Shown here piece by piece: positions 1 through 9,756 of a stretch of DNA of 64,000 bases (its first letter is position 1; every line of letters begins with the position of its first letter). Under the pieces are notes generated by a model, which made no database searches, was not told where the DNA came from, and was given only the letters and a program-made list of their open reading frames with translations. Source of the stretch: Tilletia caries (Eukaryota; Basidiomycota; Exobasidiomycetes; Tilletiales; Tilletiaceae); assembly GCA_032718865.1 (NCBI GenBank), contig JALUTQ010000035.1, positions 868,001 through 932,000 of the forward strand, in the 5' to 3' direction. The position numbers and the translations under genes were made by a program.

Positions 1-3000
1 GCTCTTCCTCGTTCCCATCGAGGAGATGGCAGACTTGCTCAAGCTCACCAAGATCGAACACGAAGTCAAGGTCGGAGGATGGGTACGCTTCAAGCGGGGG
101 AAGCACATAGGCGATCTGGCTCAAGTCATCGATGTCAGTCAGAACGGAGAAGAGGTCGGAATCAAGTTCGTGCCACGCATCGACATGAATCCATCCGAGC
201 AAGATTTCATCGAGGACAAGCGCGGTGTCAAGCGACGGCGGAACTTGGGCAGCGGCAAAAATGCTATCAACAAACGACCACAGCCACAACGCTTCGTGCC
301 GGCCGAGGTTCAGAGGGTATATCCTGGTGAAGTGGCCAAGCGCGGTAAGGATATCTACAAGTTCCACAACGAAGATTACCGCAACGGCTTCTGCGAGAAG
401 GATGTCAAAGTAACTTCCCTCGTCGTCGAGGATGTGCAGCCTACGCTGCAAGAGATCGAACTCTTCCAAGGCGTCACCGCGGAAGTCGATGACGAGGGCA
501 ATGTGATTGAATCGGTCAATCTACGCCAGTTGGCTCAGCTCAAGCGGAAGGCCAACGAAGTCGTCGTCCAGCCCGGTGACCATGTCGAGGTCTTCGAAGG
601 CGAGCAGCGCGGCGTCCGCGGTACCGTCGATGCTATCAACGGACAGGTCATCATCATCAGCATGGAGCACGATGAAATGGACGGCACCAAGGTCGAAGTC
701 CAGCTCGATCAGGTCCGCAAGACCTTCAAGCCCGGTGACCACGTCAAGGTCGGCTTCGGCGACCACACCGACGAGACCGGTATGGTGCTTAAGGTCGAAG
801 GCGAGACGACCACCTTCCTCTCCGATCTGACGATGAAGGAGGTTGCCGTTTTCTCCAAAGACCTGCGCGAGGCCGCCGAGGTCGGTTCCGGTCTGGCCAC
901 AGTCGCTGGCTTCAACGTGCACGATCTGGTGATGTGCAACCATCGGGCGGCGGTGATTTTCAACATCGAACGCGAAGGGTTCCGGATCCTTGACGAAGAA
1001 GGGAATACGCACCTGGTCCCTCCGAGATCGCTGTTGCTGTTGAAGAACGCCTTCAGTGTCTGCATTGACCACGAAGGTCATGAGATCCGTAAGGGTGATA
1101 CGATGAAGGAGACGGAGGGAGATGTGAGTTCAAGAAATACTTTCCGCCATCATGCGTCCTATATGCTAACGGAACTGACACGTGTCTCTCTACCTTCAGT
1201 CTCCGCGCAACGGCAAAGTCATTCAGACCTACCAGTCAGGTGTAGTCTTCCTCTTCAGCCGAGACATATCCGAGAACAACGGTGTCTGGTATGCGTCTCC
1301 GAGCCGCCTAACCCCTTTGACCCCGCGTCACATGGGCACATCGGTCAAAGACAGTCTCGACAAGATGAACCCGGCGATGAACATGCAGCTGATGGCTTCG
1401 CGCGGGATCGATCCCACCGCAATGGCACACGTTGCTCTGGGTGGACGAACGAAGGACTACTTCAAGGGCCGACACGTGGTGGTGGTGAAGGGACCCTTCA
1501 AGAGCTGCCGCGGTATCATCAAGGAGACGTTGCCGGATGGTATGGCACGCGTTGAGCTGCATACGACGAACAGGAATGAGACGTTCCCCCTCGCAATCCT
1601 GAAGGAGAAAGAGTGAGTTACTCGGCAGAGCTGCAGCATTTATCTGCCTCAACGCGCTGCTTGGTTTGCTCACCTTGAGATTCTTTGTACAGTCCTCATA
1701 CCGGCCAATCAAAGCCTCTGGCGATCGGCGGTGGGCCTGGCTCCAACTTTGGTCCTGCGCAAGGCAGAAGCAACATGAGTACGCCTTACAGCTCCGGGCC
1801 AAACGGGATCATGGGACCACCTGTCATGCCCATGGGAGGTCGTACTCCCTACGGCGGAATGGCACCGGGGATGGGTGGTGGTGGCGCGACTACTTACGGT
1901 GCCGCTATGAGCGGAAGTGCGACCGCCTATGGAGGCGGCACTGGCTACGGTGGCCAAACTGCCTATGGCAACATGGCCAACGGCGGCAAGACACCGGCAT
2001 ACTACACCAGCACAGGCGGAGATCAAGTGCCGGCCTATGGCGTCAACAATCACGGACGCACGCCTGCTGTGGGCTTTGGCGGTGCCCGGACTCCGTTTGG
2101 AGCAGGGATGGGCAACGACGGCGGGCGGACTCCGTTCCAGGCCCCTGGTGGTGTCACGTCATTTGCTGGACCGGGGCGAGGGCTGGGAGGAGCGACGCCG
2201 AGGGCGGCTGCTGCTGCTTATGGTGGAGGGACGCCGAACTGGTCGGCGGGTAACAAGACGCCTGCGCATCTTCTGGCTGGGTACGGGCAAGGTGCCAGTG
2301 GGGCCGCTACGCCGTACCATCCAGGCGGAGGAGGAGACGGGCCGAGTGGCTACCAAGCTGTGGCCGATCCGCGACGTAGGGTGCGTTGTTCACAAGCATT
2401 CGATGGAGGAAGGAGCGATAGCGCTTTTTCTGAGTTATCCCTGTGTTCTTTTGCTGACATTTCATGCCTGTTCTATTCTTGAAACAGGTCCAACTTGGCG
2501 GCGCTACTCCCATGCCATACTACGCTGCGCCGACGCCTGCTGCTGCTGCTACACCCGGTGCCTTTGCGGCGCCTACGCCCGGTGACCTGGGGGCTGCACC
2601 GACACCCGCAGCTGCACCAACGCCTGGCGCACCTACGCCCGCCGGGTACAATGCTCCTACGCCAGGAGGGGACGGCGCTCCGACGCCAGGCTACTCAGCG
2701 CCGACGCCTGCGGTGCAGTCTTATCATGATGGTGGCTCAACAAGTAGTAGTGAGTCCCTGGCTAGATTCTGATCTTTCCCCTCCAGCTTTTGAGGCTGGC
2801 CCCGCGGGAGAGAATTCTTACTGACGCCTTCCTCTTCCACGTCCTGTTCTGACTCACAGATGCAAACCAGAGAGTGTATCCGGTCCGAGACGCTGCGGTC
2901 CGAATCTTGCGCTACGAGGACGCGTCGCTCGTCGGCAAAATCGTCCTGGTCGTGTCGCCAAGCAAGGCCGAACCCGTGGAGGCGACGTGTATTGTCCGAG

Positions 3001-3215
3001 ATGCAGGCACACCAGGCGATATTGAGATTGCGGTGACGGACGTCGAGATTGTGCATCCGACCCGGATGAAGGAGCTCTGTGTCGTGCTTCACGGCGAGTG
3101 GCGAGGTTCGAGAGGTACCGTTACAGAGACGACCGATTCGCGGATCGTCCTTCGTATGACCGACCAGCAAATGCTCGAGTTCCCCAGGGCCCATGTGGCC
3201 ACTGTGTTGAGTTGA
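1..3215 (+). CDS. SPT5: Transcription elongation factor Spt5 (5' end outside window)
   Basis: Spt5 with Spt4 (DSIF) binds RNA polymerase II and promotes elongation and co-transcriptional processing. Exons by frame: 2-1123, 1200-1612, 1693-2380, 2488-2749, 2860-3215; all joins keep frame. The reading frame is open at the left edge, so the acidic N-terminus and most of the NGN domain are missing; the visible start VPIEEM looks like the end of NGN. KOW-type segments follow (GGWVRFKRG, QPGDHVEV, KPGDHVKV, NVHDLVMC, GRHVVVVKGPFKSCRG). Next comes a long C-terminal repeat region: a G-rich block with GRTPYGG/ARTPFGA units, then, after the third intron in the window, an APTPG block. The protein ends in a last KOW (ELCVVLHGEWRGSRGTV). 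Convergent with the PDI-like gene. Confidence 0.93.
2488..2749 (+). other. Spt5 CTR exon, APTP-type repeats
   Basis: One whole exon of SPT5 codes almost only for repeats around Ala-Pro-Thr-Pro-Gly (APTPG, APTPA, PTPGY). In Spt5 proteins the CTR threonines are kinase targets. The neighbouring upstream exon has a different repeat type (GRTPY/GRTPF), so the CTR is two-part. Confidence 0.8.
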
Positions 3216-3559
3216 AGCAACAAATACTTTCAACGAGGACTTTCACGCTTTCACCCTTTCACGTTCAAAAAATGCAGAAATCAAGGTCATGTTTCCCGTT
3301 TCACGCGCCGCCCCCCAGCCCCCAGCTCCCTCCATCTTTCGGTCAGCAATCAGAGAAGTACTCGCACACAAATCATCGATCATCGCCTTGCGCGTTGCTG
3401 TGTGAAGCAAGAACTGGGGATGAAGGTACATTGCAGAGAGCTGGTTCGAATGGGAGCCCGTATAGTCCACTAGTTTGGAAAAAAAGGGAACGTGATAATG
3501 AGTAAACAGCGATGTGGACAGCCGGGATTGAAAGGGAAGGGAGAGTATGGTTGGGGGGC
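3216..3559. other. Intergenic, convergent 3' ends
   Basis: Lies between the stop codons of SPT5 and the PDI-like gene. I see pyrimidine/purine-biased sequence and no supportable gene. Confidence 0.6.
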
Positions 3560-6500
3560 TCAGTCAGCCTTATTGGCAGCGTGGTAATGTGGAAGACTGG
3601 CTCCGATGCTCGCTCCTTGGCCGTGTCCCGATAGTTTTCGGGCCCAGGATCCAGCCCCGGGCGCGCCGCCGCCTTCCACGGCGCGGACGTAGGACACCAG
3701 AAGTGCCATGATGACGAGGACGAAGACGAAGGAGATGAAGGCATGTCGGACGGTCCAGTCCTGTGTAAAGAAACCCGCATGACATGGGAATGGAAAAGAA
3801 GAAGAAAAAGGAGAGAAATGTAGGATCAGCTTCACACCACCTTTTGCCGACAATCTGAGGCCGCGGACAACGTACCACAATGATAGAGAACGTCTCTTCA
3901 GCACCCCGAACGCCTCGATCAACATACGTCCGACTACTCCTTGGCTTGACCTCACCACGCAACGCAGCGTAGATGCCCTCAAACACCGGATGGCTTCCCG
4001 TTCCTGACAAGGAGGTGGAGCCTCCCTTTTCAACGGCGGCGGCGGTGGTGTCGGGCACGACGTCGAGCCATGACCTGCCGTCGGTGGCGGTGGACACTGT
4101 GGGCAGACGGAAATATTCCAGCTTGCTTCCGTCGACGAGGAGGAGGGCGGGCAGGTCTTGCGGACGGACGCCGTAGTCTAAAGGAGAGGGAAAAAAGCCC
4201 GAGTGAGGAGTCAGCAGGGTTTCGTTACGTAGCAGATGGACGAAGGGGCGACGGTAAGCCAACGTACATTCCTTCAACGCCTTCGCCCACCGATCCGCAT
4301 CGATCCAGGCCCAAATGACTTTTCGACCCCTTCTCCCACCGGTGTTACCCTTCTTCCCCACCTTGGCAGCATCCACCTTGTCATCAGCGACCTCGCCATC
4401 GACAGCCGTACCCCGGATATCCTCCTCGAGCCGCCACTTGCGGGCGAGTTGGAGGAGCGCAGCCTGTTCGGCGTCGCGGAGCTGGGCGCCGGTGCCGGTT
4501 CCTGCTACGACGCTGCCGTGGTGGATGTCGGACAGGCTGGCGAGGACGACGAGGGCGGACTGCTTGTCTGGAGGGAGGGAGAGGATGGGTGGAAGGAGTT
4601 TTATCAGAGTGTACGATCCCGGGGAGAAAATTGATTCCTGCAAGAACTCACTGTGGATGACATCGCCAAAGTTCACGCCCGTGATCTCGCTCAAAGTTGG
4701 GTACCGATTCGCATTCAGCCACTCGCCAACTTGTGAACTGAGCTGAGCCCCAACACCGATGTGCAACTTGTCATTCCCACCCGAAAGACCAAAGGCGACC
4801 CGGCCCGGGTAGAACGTCTTGACGGGGTACTGCGCGGAGCGGTCCTTGAAGACGAGGATGGCCGAGCGGGAGTTTTGGGTGTTGGATGTTGTCTTTGCGT
4901 TGGGGTCGGAGGCGAGCAGGTACGATGCGAATCGGCGGAGTAGTTCTGGTGAGGAGGTCTGCAGGAACTGGGCATTTGTGGTCAAGAGAACCCGGGACGC
5001 TTTCTCGATGACGATCTGGGTTCACAAAAAAGAAAAACAGAATGCAAACGATGAGCAAACGGCGTCCTGAAGGAAACACGCTCAGTGCCTTTGTTTGTGA
5101 TTTGGTTGAGCTCACCTTGTCCTCCTTCTTCACCCCGGGCTCGACGAGATAAACAAAGACGACCTCGTGCTGGCGTATTTTGTCTTCGAGCTCTCTTGAA
5201 TTGTCGATGACCTGGACGCCCGAGTTGGAGCCTGCCTTTTCGGCCCAGGACTTCATGGCCTCCAGGTTGCGCCCGCCGAGGTAATCGGTTACATCGCCGT
5301 CGTTGAACCTGAGGCAGGAATAGGAGGAGACGGAGTGAGTTCTGGCAAGGGCATTTCGCCAAAGCTGAAAGCTGTGATTGTGATGAGACTCACATTTTGA
5401 GGGTTGGGAAACTGGCGACTGCATAGTGCCCGCATACATCTGCATATTTCTCGCAATTGACTTCAATGACATTGACATGGCCCTTCAGTTCGACAGCGAG
5501 CTTCTCGTACGCTGTTGCCATGGCGCGACAGTGGGGACACCTGACAAAAACACAGGAGATGATTGTTGAGCATTCTAGAATCCCAGAAGAAGGGCCCGTT
5601 TTTTGGCGATGAAGAAGGCGAAGAAAAGGAAGAGAACTTACCATGGGGCGAAGAATTTCACAAAGGAGGCTCCATGCCTGGAACCCTGGCCGAGATATGT
5701 GTTCAGTGAGGCCAGGTCGGAGAGTTGCCCGGTTCCATAGCTCATCAGTTCACCTCTTGCATTTGGGACCTCAGGGCCTGCGACGAGAGGGGCTGGTACT
5801 GGAGGCGATAATGGTGCTGGAGCTTTCGCTGGTGCAGGATGAGAAGGCGGTGCTGGTGCTTTCGCTAGTGCTGGAGCTGGAGCTGGTTGCGGCACTTGCT
5901 TTGCGGGTTGGGGCAGACCGGCTGGTTGTTGCTGTGCAGGGGCCTCATCGCTGACGTTTTTCGACTTGCGATAGTTCTTTGCGATGGACTCGATCCAATC
6001 GCTGAGCTGTACGTATTCGCGCAATCCTTGGAAGTGGGTTGCCTGCCTCTGGCCATCGATGTACAGGCCAAGATCGGGTGTATGTTCGACATTCTGTTTG
6101 CCGCAGAATTGGGGTTCGGCCAGACAATTGACCTCGGCGAGGGAGAGGGGTGCTGCGGGATATGAGGTTGAGAGGTATTCCTTCTCTTTTTGTAGCTGAC
6201 GTTGGAGTGTAAGCGCACGGGAGAGGACACGAAGGGGTGGTAAGCAAGAGCGCCCAGGGTGATGCCGATGCTGAAGCTGATGCTGATGCTGATGATGGAG
6301 CGACGTACCTCTGCCCAGACGGGATCGAGCTGTCGGCATTTAGGGCCGGTTGGTTGGCAGAAGTTGATGACCCTTGGGAAGGCAGAGAGCGCAGTCAGCC
6401 AGCCAGTTTCCGTTGTCAGGGGAAGCGCGGGTTGGGTTGGGGTACATACCAAGCGCCGGTGGAGACATGCTGTGTCCAGTTTGCGCTGCTGAGCCATCGC

Positions 6501-6643
6501 AGGCCGGAGTCCGCTCTCTGTTGCAGCGATGAGACGGGACTGTCCCTCTCGACTCCAAGCGCGCTCGACTGTGCTGATGCTGATGCTGACAATGTTGATG
6601 CCGCGAGCAGGGCATGCAGGGCCAGGGCGGAGGAGAAGTGCAT
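3560..6643 (-). CDS. Membrane-anchored protein disulfide isomerase-like protein
   Basis: Predicted 772 aa from nine exons (complement of 3560-3760, 3876-4177, 4268-4567, 4652-5015, 5116-5308, 5394-5540, 5642-6195, 6309-6372, 6450-6643). It starts with a hydrophobic Ala/Ser-rich signal peptide. Two thioredoxin-like domains follow. The first has VINFCQPTGPKC (residues 66-77), where a CxxC would be expected. The second has KFFAPWCPHC (266-275), a complete redox site. They are separated by a Pro/Ala-rich linker of PAPA and KAPAP units. A long unassigned lumenal part ends in a transmembrane helix near residues 712-732 and a short tail. This layout fits ER membrane PDIs of the Eps1/TMX type; the exact orthologue is not certain. 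Two in-frame introns (4178-4267, 4568-4651) contain no stop and would be easy to miss. Confidence 0.85.
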
Positions 6644-7376
6644 CCTGTCTTCACACACGAAACGCAAACACAACGACGCAGACGCGGACGGGGACGCGGA
6701 CGCGGACTGTGCCTGTTGACGAGAGTAGTCTCTGCGCAGTGCGATGTTCTTCTGCACACCAGAGAGCGAGCGAAGGGAATTCGAAGGGAAGTGCACACTG
6801 GCCAGAATGAGCGAGCGAGCGAGAGTGCGAGTGAGCGAGTGGTCCAAAATGATGACCTCCACTTCGTTTTCCCACGCTTTCCCGCATACAGACGAAAAGG
6901 CTCCGACGCGTCACCCTTTTGGACACGCGTCTGGGATGTAAACATTGGCCTCGCTGTCCTTCCCCTTCCCACGCGCGCCTGGGGCAGGGACAGCCGGATG
7001 GACCTGAGCACGAAGTCGAGCGACCTGACCACGTCGACGGCCGTCGCAGCGCAGCAGAGCAGAAGCAGAAGCAGAAGCAGAAGCGGAAGTGCGGGTGCGA
7101 GTGCCAGAGAGGAATTGCAGCAGCCAGCGCTTGTCAGACATCGACACCTCTCGCGCGCAGAACAGGAACAGCTTCTCACTCAGCTCCCACAGCGCGCAGG
7201 CATGTCACACTCACACTCACAATCTCAACCTCCAACCTCACTCTCTCCTCATCTTCCTCTTCCCAGCCATCACGCTCCATCTCTCTGCCTCACAGACACG
7301 CTCCCCGGCCCGCAGCAACACCAGACCACCCCACCACCTCTCATCAACACCACCGCGAACAATCGGATCCATACGC
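6644..7376. other. Intergenic between divergent genes; simple repeats
   Basis: Lies between the start of the PDI-like gene (-) and a small ORF at 7377 (+). It contains low-complexity tracts: GACGCGGAC-type around 6680-6710, GAGCGA around 6805-6835 and a GCAGAA run near 7055-7085. Long ORFs here on both strands are repeat-driven and I do not call them. Confidence 0.5.
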
Positions 7377-7676
7377 ATGGCACAGGCCATAACACAAGCA
7401 ACAGCAGCCTCCCCACAGCGAATGGCCTCCTCGGCATCATCTTCTACCTCGTCCGAGGGCAGTACCGCCTCAGGCAGACTTAGCCCCTCCGACCGCAGAC
7501 AGCGCGACGCACAACGTCTCTTCAGACTGCTCGAGGCTCGATCACCCGTCAACAATACGGCTCTTCCTCAACCTGCTTTTTCCACAGCATCGGCGTTAGC
7601 AGCGGCAGATACAAGTCGATCCCGAACACTCCGCGTCCCACCAACCGCTCCTATCCCAGACTCGGCTTGTTGCTGA
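7377..7676 (+). CDS. Ser-rich ORF cut by the inverted-repeat junction
   Basis: ATG at 7377 opens a 99-codon frame (MAQAITQATAAS..). It is Ser/Thr/Ala-rich with one charged segment (DRRQRDAQRLFRLLEARSP). The last four codons lie inside the duplicated unit that starts at 7663, so the original 3' part was probably replaced when that unit arrived. I do not recognise the protein. It may be the front of a truncated gene or chance coding. Confidence 0.3.
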   Translation: MAQAITQATAASPQRMASSASSSTSSEGSTASGRLSPSDRRQRDAQRLFRLLEARSPVNNTALPQPAFSTASALAAADTSRSRTLRVPPTAPIPDSACC

Positions 7677-8072
7677 CATCTTTGTGTATGCGTCTTGCGC
7701 GACCGGCTGGACGGGGGCGACGGGAATCTCGATGAGGATACCCTTGCCCTTCCTGCTGTTGAAGCTGGGCAAGTCGGTTCCCCGGTCCTCGGCAGTGTCG
7801 ATGTGGATGCCCTTGGTTTACTTGATCACGTCGGCATGCTGGCCAGCAGCAGCGGCGGGAACGGGGACAGAGGCGGAGGCGGAGGCGGCAACAGTAGCGG
7901 TGGGAACGGCTGTAGACACGGAGGCGGCCACAGCAGCCGGGACGGGGGCTTGCACGGAACGATCTGGGAAAGTGATGACGTCGATCTCGCCGCTGACGAG
8001 CTGGACGATGGTCTGTTGGACCCACTCCTTCCTCCACTCTTCGTCGTCGGCATCGATCATATACACAGACAT
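7663..8072 (-). pseudogene. Truncated, internally deleted copy of the 17560 gene
   Basis: ATG at 8072-8070 begins MSVYMIDADDEEWRKEW. Compared with the plus-strand copy, codons after the first six jump straight to ADDEEW, removing most of the first exon, the intron and the start of the second exon in one deletion that keeps frame. A TAA at 7820-7818 replaces the TAC (Tyr) found in the other copy. The copy ends at 7663, far short of the partner's stop. It is therefore a dead fragment on present evidence. Whether the leader still drives transcription is unknown. Confidence 0.75.
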
Positions 8073-8097
8073 GGTAGATGATATATTGGTGTTGGTG

Positions 8098-8195
8098 TTG
8101 GGATGGGTTGGATTGTGTTGGGTTGGGTTGGGTGGGGTTATGTTGTGTTGTGTTGGGTTGTGTTGTGTTGTGTTGTGTTGTGTTGGGTTGTATGC
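8098..8195. repeat. TGTTG/GGGTT simple tandem tract
   Basis: Run of TTGTG, TTGGG and TGTTG pentamers upstream of the copy A start codon. The matching CAACA/CAACCC tract sits at about 17464-17545 in copy B. Confidence 0.8.
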
Positions 8196-8702
8196 TGGTT
8201 AAGCTGGTAGGATGGGTAGTTGTACGGAGTACGGGGGGGAGAGAGAAAGAAGAAAGATGAAAGGAATCGAAGGGAGAGGCCTTGTTTTGAAGGGGACGTT
8301 GAGTGAGAGACCCCCGCGCCCCGGGACGGCGAGACCCTCGATGCCGAGCCCGGTTTCTGCAGGGAAGTAGAGGTAAACATCAGTGGTCAGTGCGCAGTAT
8401 GCAGGGTAGGAAAAGGGACAGAAAGCGTGAGCAGCAAGTACGATCCAGGTGCATGAGGTCCAAAATCGTGTCATGTCAGTGCGTCAGTGAGCAAGTCAGC
8501 AAGTGTGCGTATAACCTGTGCTGCCCCGGTCCCTGCAGGCTGCAGCGACACCCTTCAACGGGCGGTAAGCATGACGGTGCACTCGTGTGTCATCTTTGTA
8601 TTCTGGCGCGCTCGGTGTGGGTGTGCACTCTGGGCTCAGGTCGAGGATGATCGTGGTGGAAGCCTGCACGAACTTGGAGGCCTCCAGGAATGAGTGTTTG
8701 CT

Positions 8703-9099
8703 GAGGATCTTCTCTGTCGGCTCGACAACCGCGGAAGATGAGAAGCCGTCGGAGCTCCGACGAACACGCCACTTTTCCTGTGCTCTCTCGGTATGAGCGA
8801 GCGCGTCGCTGGTGCCTGAAATCTGAAATCTGAAAGTCTGGAATCCTGAAACACAAAGGGTGCAAATCACCGAATCCGGGAGTCACACCATCCCGAGTCT
8901 TCTGAGTCATGGCGGCACTGCAGCAGTCGGTCTGTTCTCCGTGACTGCGTGACCGCCTGGGTGACTCAAGAGCTGTGTTGCGAGACCCACTGCGTCAGAT
9001 GCTCTCAGCGCAACATACAAAAGGGAACCCGAACATCTCTTCAACTGACTCGACTCCCTCACTCATCCGAGCTCATCATTCCCCAGCACACACTCGCGA
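8703..9099. other. Intergenic
   Basis: Between copy A and the gene at 9100. I see no ORF with convincing codon structure and no RNA gene. Confidence 0.5.
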
Positions 9100-9620
9100 A
9101 TGTCGAACGGCACTTTCTCTGACAGCGCTGCTTACGGCCGCACCATGCCACCCGCACTCCGCATCGACGCCAGCAGCAGCAGCAGCGGCAGCGGCAGCGG
9201 CGGCAAGAACGGCAGCAAGCAGCAGCCAAGAGCCGATGCTGCACCGCTCGCCATCGATCCCACAGCGTTGGACACCGACTCAACAAAGGTGAGCTCGCTT
9301 TTCTCTCTTTCTCTTTCTCTCGCTCACGCGCGCGCTCAAATGGAAGGGAGATACTGATCTCGATCCCGAATCTCTGCGCCGCACATTAACAGACCCTGGA
9401 TCCACTCGAATACTACCACCGCCACATGCTCGACACCCACCCCGGCATGGACTCCTCCGTCGCATCCGACGACGACTTCCTCGACCTCCTCCGCAACACC
9501 AAGGACAGAGACGCGCTCAAGTGGATCGAAGAATGCAGTCCGCCCCTCTCCGCCCAGCTCGTTCCTGTCAATTACCCGCCGTGGAACTTGCATACATCTC
9601 AAACCCCGTCTCCCACGTAG
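9100..9620 (+). CDS. Unassigned 138-aa protein
   Basis: Two exons, 9100-9288 and 9393-9620. The donor GTGAGC and acceptor AACAG join in phase 0. The protein starts MSNGTFSDSAAYGRTM, has a Ser/Gly run (SSSSSGSGSGG), then an ordered-looking, charged second exon (LDPLEYYHRHMLDTHPG, SDDDFLDLLRNTKDRDALKW). No family recognised. The consistent splice join and the better composition of the second exon support a real gene. It lies convergent to ESF1, whose stop is at 9757. Confidence 0.55.
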
Positions 9621-9756
9621 TATACTCCTGTTCACATAATCGATCTTCCGCTTCACAAAGCTGTTCACATCGTCAAACCTGTCCGATTAAACGCCCTCTG
9701 CCTGAAAAGACGAGTGCATACGAAGGAAGTATGTATAAGGCACACACCACCACAGC

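Larger units (their letters stand above)
7663..8702 (-). repeat. Copy A of an inverted duplication (partner 16981-18609)
   Basis: Read on the minus strand, 8702 to 7663 matches 16981 to 18609 on the plus strand. It shares the upstream leader (starting AGCAAACA.. then TTCCTGGAGGCCTCC), the ACAACCCAAC tract, the start codon context TCATCTACCATGTCTGT and the coding stretch from DADDEEWRKEW to the DAYTKM region. Copy A lacks about 640 bp of the middle of copy B. Homology stops at AGCCGA on one side and AGCAAAC on the other. The two copies bracket about 8.3 kb. Confidence 0.85.

Noticed and set aside
521..1081. Long minus-strand ORF opposite SPT5
   Set aside because: Mirror of the well-supported Spt5 KOW coding region; typical antisense frame in GC-rich coding DNA.
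4641..4656. GTGAGTTCTTGCAG as a complete 14-nt intron in the PDI-like gene
   Set aside because: Far too short; the same donor with the acceptor at 4568-4570 gives a normal 84-nt intron.
6416..7179. Overlapping ORFs on both strands at 6340-7480
   Set aside because: Extend through simple repeats and into introns of the PDI-like gene; no family features.
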